64,000 nucleotides of DNA from Hyperoplus lanceolatus. Its lineage: Eukaryota; Chordata; Actinopteri; Uranoscopiformes; Ammodytidae. The stretch spans positions 8,055,001 through 8,119,000 of the forward strand of contig CM049402.1 in assembly GCA_026929865.2 (NCBI GenBank), in the 5' to 3' direction. Below are positions 37,514 to 49,105 of the stretch, in pieces. Each line of letters opens with the position of its first letter. Position 1 is the stretch's first letter. The translations under genes were made by a program, and so were the position numbers. Below the pieces are notes generated by a model that made no database searches, was not told where the DNA came from, and saw nothing but the letters and a program-made list of their open reading frames with translations.

Positions 37514-40500
37514 ATATTATATATCAATGCGCCCCATAATACCATGTATTAGTTCATTTCCGAACATAATAAGAGCACACCGGTGTATTTTTTTTTTGGG
37601 GGGGGGGCAAACATAGGCTACTGAGTGGGTTTCATTACAAACAAGTGTAAAGCAATCTCTGTAAAAAAAAAACTATTCATCATACAGCAGTCTGTGTAGG
37701 TCTGCCTGCAGTCATGTTGAATAATGCTCATACTTGGAGCAGTTACACAGGACGCTTACACTCCAATTGATCAAGTGCAGATTAGAAAAATAATGCAAAA
37801 TCCAGTTCTCACTTCCTTTACGCTTTTAAGAAAAACTGGTTTTGTTCCATTCATTTATTTTGTTAATTTCCCCCCGTGGTCCGCCCATTTGAATATTGGA
37901 AAAAGTGCATCACTTTGTAGCATACATTATGGGACTCTAATTATCTCTGCATGGTAGAGGTAACTGCAAACAGTGTAGGTCCACTGTTCACAAGTCTACA
38001 TACAATAATTTGCACCATCCATTTTGTGATATTAAGTTTGCCGTGGTGCATAGTTGAGGGCTTGCTCCTTTCTCCTGCAGTAAACTTAAATAATTAATCA
38101 ATTACAGAATGAACAACATGTTTGATATTTTAGAATAAATAAAATGAGACTGAGCTGCACAGTTTACATAAATGGTTCAATGTCTCTATAAGCAATGGTT
38201 TATTGTTGAATCTTTATCATCTGCTTTGAAACTCCTGTGCTCACAACTCTCAAGTCTTGAGTGACCAAACTAGACAGAACGTTGTGTGATTTATTCCAGA
38301 CGAAATGTATTAAAGGTAACTTCTTCTTGCTCCAGCATAGAGAAATGTGAAGGAGCCGCAGTCTTGGTTGAGTTGGTGGCTCCACTTCACTGAGCTGGGC
38401 TACAGTATATATCTGGTCTAATAGTGAAGCGTTATACCGTTGAGAAAGCTTGTTAGCAAACGGCCCACATTCACTAATGATCATCGTTAGTGATAGTGTT
38501 CTCAGAGCTGCCACCTGCGAGACAATTAAAATATTATCTGAGGAGAGCTTCTTAAATCTCCAGCCATGACTTACGTTGTTGAATGTGTATTGCGTGGGCA
38601 GTTAACAAGCTATTCATTCATTCATAGTATTGTGTAAGAAACTGAATCTCAAAATACTCAAAATGCACCGGCAAAATGTACTTTCTATCACGTCTGGGGC
38701 TGGCAGATTGTTTAGTCGGCAAGGGGAAATGTAAGGATCATCAATCATCTGCAACTCTTCATTCATACATGCAACTTTTTTCCGTCTCTGTCTGTTTCCC
38801 TGGCTTGCATCAGACCCCTGGGAATATATTGCTTTTTTTTTATCTTAATCAGAGACCTTTTCATTGTCTGACTCTGCATATGACGTGAAGGCAGACGAAT
38901 TGCTTCTCTATTCAAACTGGATACCTAATGGACATTGGATAATAGGGAAACGTTGGTAGCAAATACAGAAATGGGAAACAAGTACAGTTTTTTGTGATGG
39001 ATCTAAAGGCTTGGGTTAGATGGTTGTACACGTTCTTGTTGGTAAGAACCTTGTTTCTCCTTAATGTTAACTTTACATGAACTGAGATTCATTATTTAGA
39101 CGTTTTCAATGGACCATGGTTACTCACTACACTTTTTTCAAGCACTGTTCAGTTTTGAGATTTTTGTCGATTGCACTAGTATAGATAAAAGTTCCAAAAT
39201 GTACTTGGTGTTTATTTGACTAAACCTTGTCTGTTTGCGTCTGGATATTTGTCCTATAAAACCATCTTTAACGGCCATTAATTTGTTGGACGACTCTGAA
39301 CAAAAAATCGCAACTTTTAAAGCACTTTTCAAAAATCTAATACAACAATAATTGGTTTAAATGTTAGTAATCAATTAGCAAAGTGCAGGATGATAACTAT
39401 AAGTCATTATAAAATATTTATTTGACCCTATTCACCTGCAGTGTCTCGCCTTAAACTGCTAAGATTAATACTGTTGTGCCAATCTCCATGAGCTATCTCA
39501 ACCTTCTATGTGGCCGTCATGTAAACTAGATTTTAAAAGGAAGAGGGAGCGACAACACTACAGAACCAGAGAAGGATGAGAGGGTCAGGGTGATGGAGAG
39601 TGAAAGACAGAGAGAGAGAAAAATCCATTAAATTCTTTTGAAATATTAAGTAAAATACAATCTGAAAAAGAATTCTGTTTTCAAATATGTTTCGCAGTCC
39701 TTCTGTGAAAGACCTTCGGCACTGAAATATTTAGTACATTCTGGACTTCCACACACGTGTTGACATGGAGTGTGGACTACGAGTGAGTGACTACTGATGG
39801 CTCTTCAGTTTAATCTACCCCCCCACCCCCGGACCCACTCACTTCCCCTGCAGTAGCAACATCTCTGCCCACCAATTCTCCCTCGCTGTACAGCATTTTC
39901 TAAAACTGTCCTCACCTGCACAATGGGAGTTTTTGTTACGCCACACAAAACCATACCACAGTTAGTCAGCCTTTCTGTTTCCATTCCTGAGAAAGTAAGA
40001 GTGCTGAAAAGCTAAACCTAATAACAGAAATATCATCAGAAGAAACATAGCTGTTCCGGTGTGTTCGCTGAACCTGCAGAAAAAAAACACTGCAGTCATC
40101 TGTTTTCTTTACGAACAACGACAAACACGGTCAGGCACTCCAGATGGGAGTTTTTATGATGGCCGACCACAAAATACTAATGATATTAAGAGGCAGACCT
40201 AGGAGCGCCATTGTGACTCAGAAATGGAACCATGTAATTTTTGGCCCTTGGCTGTGTTTGCACTCTGTGAAACAAAGACAAAACATAAGTAATCAACATG
40301 ATCCTATAGCAGTAAGGATTTTGCTTTTACTTTTCCTGCATTATGTGTATGTAAAGCATACATATGCATGTGCAACATTATAATTGTGTGTGTGACAGAG
40401 AAACAGAATGAAAATATTTCCCCCAACAACTATAAAAACATCTCCCGAATTATGAAATGATGCTTGACCCCCGAGCGCTTTAGACTTTGGCTGTTGCTCG

Positions 40501-40654
40501 GCAATGGACCTTCCGGCCCCGAGAGCTTTTAAAGTTGGAGAAAGGTTTTCTGCCTCGAGTGTTTATGTAAATGAATTCAGCCATTTACACTATCCGTGTG
40601 TTAACCCTTAGAGTGAACTGCTGCATTGTGTTCTGTATAAAAGTGACTGATTTT
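37514..40654. other. No recognised gene
   Basis: About 3.1 kb of AT-rich sequence with a G run (37588-37607). I found no exon with paired splice sites, no TE ends and no RNA gene. Confidence 0.5.
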
Positions 40655-41200
40655 TATGTATTTATTTAACCTTTATAATACAGGTAATCTCAGTGAGACG
40701 CGGGGTATCATTCTCAAGAGAGACCTGTTTGGGACAATACAACAATGAGTTACAGACGGATAAACAGATTTACCAGTAGTACATATGGTATGTAAATAAA
40801 AGTTCCAAGTACAAGAAGATTTAACATAATAAACAAGAATAAAAGAAAAAAAAACACAAGAAAAAATTATATTTCCCGCGGCCTTTAATTTGTTTAAAAT
40901 TTTGTGATCACACTGGACAGCTTAAGATCCTGCCGCACTGTGTTCCAGGTTGAAGAGGCAGAACAAAAGAAAACCGTTTTTCCCCAGCTCTGTACAAACT
41001 TTTGAACATCAAAGTTTATGAAGGCCCTGGAGCGTAGGTTATGACTGCAGTGCTTGCATCACATATAACTGGATAAATATGTTGGCAGCAATCCTAGGAT
41101 GGATCTGTAGTAGATAAAGTTATACTGATGATGCAAAAGTCTACGTATGGAAAATGATGACCAATTGACCAGAGAGTTGTGACAATGACGAGTGGTTTAT
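40655..41200 (-). mobile_element. 5'-truncated L2-like LINE, 3' end with UTR
   Basis: On the minus strand, decayed coding sequence gives ILGLLPTYLSSYM, a stop, then RAFINFDVQKFVQSWGKTVF and an S.STWN.V motif, the usual C-terminal WN block of LINE ORF2 proteins. The 3' UTR contains CAGGTCTCTCTTGAGAAT, a TCTCACTGAGATTACCTGTA segment and an ATAAAGGTTAAATAAA tail (complement of about 40660-40730). Stops in the frame show that it is inactive. The 5' boundary is approximate. Its tail matches the tail of the SINE at 61483-61750. Confidence 0.8.
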
Positions 41201-41539
41201 AACCACCCATGAAAATCATATTTAGAAACAAGATTTAAGCTGTGTTGCAAATGCAATCAATGATAGGCTTTTGTGAGAAAAAAAAGAGGCCACTTGGCTG
41301 GAAATGCTGTGTGGGTGCCAAGGCATAGGCTATCAGGGCTGTGGCAGGAACAGTTGAACCTGGCTTAACATTTGCCGGACCACAACGTGCCTGTAAGGTT
41401 GTAGATATCTTTGTAACGGTTGTCTTATTTCTACCGTTTAACTTGCTGATGTTGTGACAAAGGTCATTCATTTTAGTGTGAACGTGGGCTGAGAGTCAAT
41501 AGGAAGGTAGAAGCTACATTACTTCAGGCCGTACAACAT

Positions 41540-41824
41540 ACTTTTAACAGTTACAAATGGTGTTCCGCAGGCTCAATTTTAGGTCCAGTCCTATTCACAA
41601 TTTACATCAATAACATTGTTTCATCACTACAAAACTGCCATGCCCATTTGTATGCGGACGACACTGTACTGTATTGCATTTCTGATTCAGTACAACAATC
41701 TGTTCAGAACCTACAGAGCTCTTTTAACACCCTGCAGAACTGTCTCGTGGATCTCAGGCTTGTCCTTAATACAGAAAAAAGAAAAATATATGTGTTTTTC
41801 CAGAGCAAGAATTACACATTTTAA
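41540..41824 (+). pseudogene. LINE copy 2, RT fragment upstream of insertion
   Basis: It aligns with the RT ORF of the copy at 11286-12704 from TTTTAACAGTTAC onwards (motif B to just past the YADD box). A one-base deletion in CCGCA(A)GGCTC shifts the frame within motif B. It is truncated at the 5' end near 41540 and broken at 41824 by a 1.2-kb insertion; the remainder resumes at 43051. Confidence 0.92.
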
Positions 41825-43050
41825 CTAGAACTGCAAGCAGTTATCCGGGGGCCAAGCCTTCCGACGCAACTCGGGACCCGGGCATCGCAGACCGTGCCGC
41901 CGGCCGCTCACATCACCGAATCCGGGGATGTAAAGTTTTTGAATGTGGGATGTTCGGTTTGGGAGTTATAGACCAAAAAGCAAAGAAATAGCATAGAAAT
42001 AGGCTATAGTGGATGAGGAGATATATACTTTTTGTGTTTTTGAAGCCCCCTTATGGATGAATTTCGCAAAACTGCCACGGTGGAACGATGCAGCTCAATT
42101 CACAGAACAAGTGGTTGTCAAGTTTTTTAATGTGCGATGTTTGGTTGGCGAGTTATGAGCAAAAGCAGATTAAAATGGCGGCCGGAGCTAATTGCACAAT
42201 GTAATGTCAATGGACATGCTAGCTGAGATTAGCAATTGCACCAAATCTCTTTGACGGAAAAAAAAAATCAAATTTTATTAAAAAGTCCCTTACACATTAA
42301 TATGTCTTGGCCATAGTTTTTATATAGACTCGGGTATGCCCTTTGATGGTTTCCCGTGAGTTTTAAGAAAATTCCTCTGGCCAATTAGGAGATATAAAAT
42401 TTCCTAATTTATGGCGCCCCTTTATGGCGAAATTTTCCAAATTTTTTATTGAACGCAATTAAGGGTAGCCCCGACATATGTCTAAAATTTGGACTTGATC
42501 CGACTTATGATTTTGGATTTATGAATTTCTACGTAAAACGTAGCTAATCAACAAATATTTAAAACGCTACCGTTTCGTTATCCATGGTCGGATCAAAATT
42601 CTGTTTGATGATTTATTTCCGTGTGGGTCGGTAGATGTTCTGTGCAAAGTTTGGTGTCAATTGTCCAAAAATTGTGGGAGGAGTAGCGAAAAATCAGTTT
42701 TGCAGTTTTCCCAATTTTGCATATCTGACTCCAGTGCATCTGTGGATATAAAGTTTTTGACGGTGGGACGTTCGGTGTGGGAGTTATGACCCCAAACGCG
42801 TTTTCCTTCGTTGTAGCGCCACCTAGTGGCCGGCATGTCTGATTTTTTTTGTATGCTGAGAATTCACGGACCTGGATCTAGACATGCAATTGGCATGTCT
42901 GCACCCTTTACGGTTTGGGCTGGGGGCACAGTTCTAGCGGCGACAAATAAGTCCTTACAAAAACAATAGGGTTCCCTGCCCCGCAGGGCTTGGGAACCGC
43001 GTTGCTGTGCAAGACGCGGTCCCAGCTCCTGCTCGGGCTTGGCCCCCTAA
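41825..43050. mobile_element. Helitron2/Helentron-like non-autonomous element inserted in a LINE
   Basis: Comparison with the uninterrupted LINE copy (complement of about 11960-11970, CATTTTAATGATCTTA) places the insertion exactly. The left part has a palindrome AACTGC-AA-GCAGTT (41829-41842) followed by GGGGGCCAAGCC (41847-41858). The right end has the complementary GGCTTGGCCCCC (43036-43047), then TAA. Two hairpins precede it: CCCTGC/GCAGGG (42974-42988) and a 10-bp stem with one bulge (42992-43002 with 43014-43023). The inverted repeat is subterminal on the left but terminal on the right. Asymmetric inverted repeats with terminal palindromes are described for Helitron2/Helentron elements. 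The alternative is a 3-bp TAA target duplication and an unrelated DNA transposon. No Rep/helicase is encoded. Confidence 0.72.
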
Positions 43051-43957
43051 TGATCTTATTATTCACACAAATAATGGATCTCATATTGAAAGAGTCACTG
43101 AATATAAATATCTTGGCATCTGGATAGATGAAAAACTCTCTTTTACATTTCACATAAAAAATCTTGTCTGTCGTCTGCGACAAAAGATTGGATATTTTTA
43201 TAGAAATAAAGCCACCTTCCCGTTGTTCAGTAGGAAAAGGATTATTGAGGCAGTTTTTATGTCTGTCCTTGATTACGGTGATGTGGTTTATCGGCATGCA
43301 TCTCGTTCATGTCTTAAACTCCTAGACTCTGTATTTCACTCTGCTTTGAGTTTCATTACAGGGGATGCCTATGACACACACCATTGTGTTTTATATGAAA
43401 AGGTTGGGTGGTCCTCCCTTAAGGAGAGATGTGATGCACATTGGCATATTTTTATATATAAAGCTCTGACTGGAAAGCTACCACTCTATTTGACAGAAAT
43501 GCTGCTTATTTCAGAAGGGCTTTATCAAACCCGCTCAACTGACATGCTCATGTTATATGTTCCCTATGCCCGGTCTGAGCTTGGTAAAACCGCTTTTAGC
43601 CATTGTGCCCCTTTCTCCTGGAACAGCCTACAACATACAATTAAAATAAATACACTCATAACTGTTAACCAATTTAAAATTATTATTTTGAATCAGCCCC
43701 TCTACACTTGTAACTGTTTTAATTAGGCTATTGTCTCTTTCATTCAATTGATCTGAATGTGTTAAATTGTTGTCTGTGTGTGTGTGTGTGTGTGCGTGTG
43801 TGTGCGTTGTGTGTGTGTGTGTGTGTGTGTGTGTAAACTTGTTATGTATTCTCATTGTATATTGTGTATCTGTACAAACTCAACGTCATTGTAAAAGAGG
43901 GTCACCCCTCAATTGATCTTTCGAGGTTAAATAAAGGAAAATTAAAATGAAATGAAT
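43051..43957 (+). pseudogene. LINE copy 2, RT C-terminal part and 3' UTR
   Basis: The frame resumes at the base where the insertion ends and reads to a TAG at 43724-43726, with ERVTEYKYLGIWIDEK and the C-terminal domain (GWSSLKERCDAHWHI, WNSLQ), almost identical to copy 1. The first 15 or so codons of the open frame from 43007 belong to the inserted element. The 3' UTR carries a TG microsatellite absent from copy 1, then GGGTCACCCCTCAATTGATC, AATAAA and an AAATGAAATGAA tail. Confidence 0.92.
43774..43834. repeat. (TG)n microsatellite inside LINE 3' UTR
   Basis: Imperfect TG array (two GCGTG and one GTTG interruptions) replacing a short TTGTTGTCTCTTTG-like segment seen in copy 1. Confidence 0.93.
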
Positions 43958-44660
43958 ACTTTGAGGCTAACTGCTAAGGTCATAATGCTAACATGCTCAC
44001 ACTAACATTGACTATGCGTTTACATGCACAGCAACACCCACATATTAACCCGGTTAAGGCCATATTCAGAATAAGACATTGCCATGTAAGCAGCAGTTCT
44101 TGCTCAACTTAATCAGAACGAGCTCATAGTCAGAATGAGCCTTAACTCTTAAGACACCTGGAGTATTCCCATCTTAATCACAATAGTGTGGCATGTATAC
44201 ACCTTAATCTGAATAAATATTCTGATTGGTGTTTTTGCTGCATTTTTCGGCACTTGCCACAGTTTGCGACCCATACCCTGGTTTATGGCTGCCAAACTAG
44301 AGTGTGTAAACATGCAACAAGGCTCCTTAAAATTGTATTATTACCAGAAAAAAATGAACTGATGTCAGGCATCATGACGCTTCTACCACGTCGCTGGTTT
44401 ATCCATTATATGCTGATTGACATGTTTACGGAAATATCCCCATAGCTTCTGCGCATGTAAACACCTTATTTGGAATATTGTCTTAAAAAGGAGTATGGAC
44501 CTTAATCAGAATATGCTGTGCATGTAAACGTATTCAATGTTAACATACTAATATTTAGCAGGTTTAATGTCAAGGTACAGCTTAGGCGGTTGGAATATAA
44601 TTTGCATTCATTTCAATCAAGGCATTGGACAACTTTAAATGTTGACGCAGTGGTGCTAAA
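43958..44660 (+). repeat. Teleost dispersed repeat (GCTAACATGC-type), split by a MITE
   Basis: AATGCTAACATGCTCACA on the left and ATATTTAGCAGGTTTAATGT, AGGTACAGCTTAGGC and CATTGGACAACTTTAAA on the right match, in order, a repeat I recall as common in teleosts. The two halves are separated by the TIR element at 44013-44532. The repeat's class is unknown to me. Confidence 0.6.
44013..44532. mobile_element. MITE with GCGTTTACATGCACAGCA ends
   Basis: The left end (TA)TGCGTTTACATGCACAGCA and complement of the right end TACGTTTACATGCACAGCA match over about 18 bp. ATTCTGATTAAG-like motifs recur inside both ends. The element is about 520 bp with no transposase. Flanking CATTGA/TCAATG adds apparent symmetry, which I attribute to the host repeat. 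Confidence 0.78.
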
Positions 44661-44841
44661 TGAAAACCAATCAGGGTATTGTAATTAATCCCTGGGAGTG
44701 CCTTTCTCAGATATGAATGACAATCTGTCCACTATAGTTGATTTGAATGACATTTCGATCCCACTGACATGTACACTCAAGTCAGGAGAAGATTGCAGAT
44801 ATAAAACCTCTCCCTGTCATGGAGGCAGAAAGATGGTCATG

Positions 44842-44842
<1 letters not shown>

Positions 44843-44881
<39 letters not shown>
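44843..44881. repeat. (CA)n microsatellite
   Basis: About 39 bp of pure CA. Confidence 0.96.
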
Positions 44882-44883
<2 letters not shown>

Positions 44884-45190
44884 TATCTTAGAAACCCCAT
44901 TATACAAATTGTCGTGTTTTTGTATTCTCCCTTCTCAGTTTATAGTTTGGGATGGTGGCCAGATTTTGTAAATGACTTCACACTGCGCTGCTCTTCTGCG
45001 AAGCACTAGCGTGATTCTGAGAAATGCGCCGGCACAAAAGACCAATTAATATGCAAGTTGTTACTCAGATATTTATCGCTCCAGTGACACTGCCAGTTAT
45101 TTTAATTTTGTTCTTCCTCTTCTCATATGCATTCTGAGGCCTTGGTCCACATTGGCCCTCGGAAACAGCAGTGGTATCAGCTGGTTGCCA

Positions 45191-45198
45191 TCTATCTA

Positions 45199-45237
<39 letters not shown>

Positions 45238-45238
45238 G
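45191..45238. repeat. (CTAT)n/(CTGT)n tetranucleotide repeat
   Basis: CTAT units flank a CTGT core. Confidence 0.95.
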
Positions 45239-46318
45239 CTCTTTTACTTTTGATACCTTAGAAATGTTAAAGGTTTCCATGGGAACTAAATGGAATAGTT
45301 TTAAGGATATTCACCTTTGGTTGTCAGACTTGACAAAATGAAAAAAAAGTCAGTCCTGCATTTCAAACAGGACTCCTCTGTTAAAAATAAATTACAAATC
45401 ATTCTCAATTCAAATGTTCAATTCAATGCTTCTAAATACTGTTGCATGTTGGATCACTGCAGCGCAGCTCTCCACACATCATTTAGCGTGCACAGGAACG
45501 CCGCAGGAAGGAATACATTACATCGCCAACCCTGCTTATTCTAATCAAAATGAGCGTGTGCTATCCGACTGCAACAAATGTTTTAATGTTAAAAGGAGGA
45601 GTTCAATGCTCAAGAGGCATGATCCACATCAGACTGCATGTCATGTGTTCAGGATCATGCAGAGCTCTAAATGACTAGCACAGCTGAAGACGGAGATCAG
45701 GCTGGATTTACAGAATCAACTCCAGCAGAGCAAAACAGTTGGTGTGAGTGTGTGCATTCATTAGTATCTCTGAGAATGTTCACGTGTCTTATTGCATCCG
45801 AGCTATCCACTCATGCTTAACTACCAGCGTAGAGTGTTTGCAGGACAAAAATTATTCACGTTGTTTCCCCTCATTTCAATGCCCCTCACTGTAATTGGTG
45901 TAATCTGTAGGTTTTATTGAGTACCAGGTCTGTTTTTTAATGTGCTTTCATGTGGCTTTGCAGAGCTGCCCGCCTTTGCCAACTGTATGCCTCTCCTTAT
46001 GCATCAGGCCTCACTACTTTGATGCCAATTTTTGGAAGCATGTCCAGGCTTTGTATTTGCCTGTGTTAGACCTGTTATTGAAGAGCCCTCATTAGTGAGC
46101 CATGGTATCTGCAGTAAAGGCTGCCCCACAAATTGTGTTCATTTGTTCTTGCCTTTCCACCTTGGGGCTGTTCTGCTCTCTCTAATGACTATGCAGAAGT
46201 TGACAGAGAAGATACAAGAGCAGCAGTTTGTGAATAACAATGTACAGCAAGATCACATAAATGATTTCAGTGCTGTTGATCATAATCTTTGCATTTAGAA
46301 AACCTAGAATATCAACGA
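45239..46318. other. No recognised gene
   Basis: AT-rich sequence with no repeat ends or splice-site pairs found. Confidence 0.5.
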
Positions 46319-46650
46319 TTAAAGGTCACCTTATTGAAAACCCTGAGTCAGATTTCTCTCCAACCTCACTTGGCTCTACCTCCACCTGTGATGAGACCAG
46401 ATACCCCTGAATCTAACTGTCTGGGCAGTTAGAGCCAATCAGAGCAGAATGGGTTTATAGGAAGGCAGGGCTTAAGGAGTCAGGCTCTAAATTTGACCTT
46501 TTCAGACAGAGGCTGAAAAGAGGCGATTGAGTTAAAGCACAGTGAGAAATATAAAGTTTTTGTTGGACACTGCACCATGAAAACAGTTTTTAGTAGGAGC
46601 CCAAATGATCATTTTGGACCTGAAAATGAGCATAATATGTGACCTTTCAA
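46319..46650. mobile_element. TTAAAGGTCAC-type MITE
   Basis: The left end TTAAAGGTCACCTTATT and the complement of the right end TTGAAAGGTCACATATTATG are similar. The length is 332 bp. It resembles T2/Kolobok-like MITEs with TTAAAGG ends; the right TTAA has mutated to TCAA. Confidence 0.68.
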
Positions 46651-46811
46651 AGATCATTTAAAAAAAAAGTGTCTCGAACGACACAAGAAATCCCTAAATA
46701 AACCAACAAGTGCATTTCCCACCCAATCCACCACAGACATCTACTCTATCAAGCACCAGCCTAACTACTGTCAGGCTGAGTGGCATCTAGATAGATGTTG
46801 CGGCGTGGCAT

Positions 46812-47231
46812 TTAAAAATCAGCCAGCGTCCACTCTAAAACACGGCGTATAATGGAAAAATATTTATATTTTTTTGGCATATGCTGAATGTGCCGCCTCC
46901 AGATATTAATCGTGCTATTCGCAAAGAGTGCTCGCTCCCTTGTCCCAAATGCCGGCTTTGGCTCTGTGCTCCACCAGTCTGGTTCCCTTTTTCGTCTGGC
47001 CTTGTCCGGCTTCTCTAACTTGCACATCCACATGATCAGATCAATGAAGCCCCGGCCATCTAAGTAATGGCTTTCCCTTCTGTCCATTCCTCCCTGCTCT
47101 GCGGCCCTGCCTCGCGTTATGCTGCTGTGATATATGCTCCGTTCAACGGCACAGGACAGCTCATCTCTCTCAGCCACAGGCACCCCTCTGAATAAGCACA
47201 TCCAACCTGGGGGCCAATCGCTGAAATGCAC
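46812..47231. other. Unique, GC-balanced block; possible conserved non-coding element
   Basis: This 420-bp block lacks any simple repeat and is open as a 139-codon frame on the minus strand (47231 to 46812). The peptide has no motif that I recognise, and no splice sites bound it. Its composition differs from the AT-rich surroundings, and it lies 340 bp upstream of the candidate exons at 47574-48113. It could be a conserved regulatory element or an unrecognised exon; this is inference only. Confidence 0.3.
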
Positions 47232-47326
47232 TTTGTGGGGCTGTTGCTGCCTCCGTCATTGGCATTGGAAAAAGCACCATAAACATCTCACAGTCATGTA
47301 ACAAGGCTTTTTATTGGATGGGGTGA

Positions 47327-47400
47327 GGGGAGACATGTCCTGTATGCAGAGGGGAGACATCTCCTGTATGCAGAGGGGGAGATATTTCCTGTATGCAGAG
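47327..47400. repeat. 24-bp tandem repeat x 3
   Basis: The unit GGGGAGACATCTCCTGTATG followed by CAGA occurs three times with two or three substitutions. Confidence 0.93.
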
Positions 47401-47573
47401 ATTGTAAACAGACCTTTAACCGTGTTTTCTGCACAGAAAAGTCTCAAGACAGCAACATTACATATTTATATTCATCCAATCCTCTCATAGCTCCAACGTG
47501 TTTGTCAGCGTGCAACCGTTCTGTCTAATTATGCAGAAAATCACTTTTTTGCCTTTTCCGTGTCCGTCCCCAG

Positions 47574-47662
47574 GCTTCTACTACTCCAACTTTCACTTAG
47601 CTAAGCTTGGTGAAATACCACCCGTCATCACACCCAATGGCTCTTCCTGCTCCCCAGCTACA
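47574..47662 (+). CDS. Candidate penultimate coding exon of an unidentified gene
   Basis: An 89-bp segment has a strong acceptor: a pyrimidine tract (CACTTTTTTGCCTTTTCC) then GTCCCCAG before 47574. It also has a good donor, ACA|GTAAGC, at 47663. Read in the phase that leaves two bases for the first codon, it gives FYYSNFHLAKLGEIPPVITP then NGSSCSPAT and ends on a complete codon. That matches the start phase of the downstream exon at 48021. Composition and lack of repeats fit a real exon. I do not recognise the protein. Upstream exons were not found in the window, which is expected if introns are long. No alignment was possible, so this is moderate evidence only. Confidence 0.45.
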
Positions 47663-48020
47663 GTAAGCATATTTTCTCTTCAAACTGTTATGGCATTTTG
47701 TCAAATCACAGGCACTCTTAGCCACACTGATGCTGGCTGGGATACCCTCAAAAAACAGCCTTTAGATTTGAATTTTAATTGAAAAATTGCTGATGGGTGA
47801 AGATAAGAATTAAAAACAAAGCGCAGCAGAAAAGAGCAAATCCAAATGCCCCCCCCACCCCCTCCAGAGAAAAACACAGCCAAAGCCCACTGGTTATGGC
47901 ACTCCAATAAATCATATGAAATGCCATGGACTTTCAGTCTCTCTCTCAATCTCTCTCTCTCTTCTCTCTCTCCTGCTCCCTCCCTCTTGTACCTTCTTTA
48001 TCCCCACTGACATTCCCCAG

Positions 48021-48113
48021 ACGCCTGACGGATATCGGACCATGTCCTCCAGGAGACATTATTCCATTATCATGCTGCCACACCGCTCATCCACAGACCC
48101 ATCTCCTTTCTAA
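48021..48113 (+). CDS. Candidate terminal coding exon of an unidentified gene
   Basis: The acceptor CATTCCCCAG ends at 48020, after a long CT-rich tract (about 47938-48005) and a CACTGAC branch-like motif. In phase 0, continuous with the exon ending at 47662, it reads TPDGYRTMSSRRHYSIIMLP then HRSSTDPSPF and a TAA stop at 48111-48113. An AATAAA lies 171 bp downstream. The tail is basic and Ser/Thr-rich, which would fit a cytoplasmic C-terminus. The intervening intron would be 358 bp. The identity of the gene is unknown. An alternative is a chance combination of pyrimidine-rich sequence and an open frame. Confidence 0.45.
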   Translation, partial: TPDGYRTMSSRRHYSIIMLPHRSSTDPSPF

Positions 48114-48283
48114 TCAATGTCCATGCAGCAGCAGCACAGCAGCAGCCAAGCACTCACAAGCCCCATGCAGCAAAAAAACATCACTTTAACAACCAAGCCA
48201 ATACACAAACACAGATGAGAATCAAAGAAGAAAAAGTAATCTATATGCGATACATATCTGATTACTTCACATCTGTGTGGATC

Positions 48284-48289
48284 AATAAA
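48284..48289 (+). promoter_or_regulatory. Possible polyadenylation signal AATAAA
   Basis: Consensus hexamer 171 bp after the stop codon of the candidate terminal exon. Such hexamers are common by chance in AT-rich DNA, so its value depends on the exon call. Confidence 0.35.

Positions 48290-49105
<816 letters not shown>

Noticed and set aside
40144-40383. Short plus-strand frame 79 codons long, and similar 60-100-codon frames throughout
   Set aside because: Their number and lack of motifs are as expected by chance in 64 kb of six-frame translation.
43007-43726. 239-codon frame starting with MQDAVPAPARAW
   Set aside because: A chimera: the first codons belong to the inserted element's right end and the rest to the LINE RT. 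It is not a gene fusion with a function.
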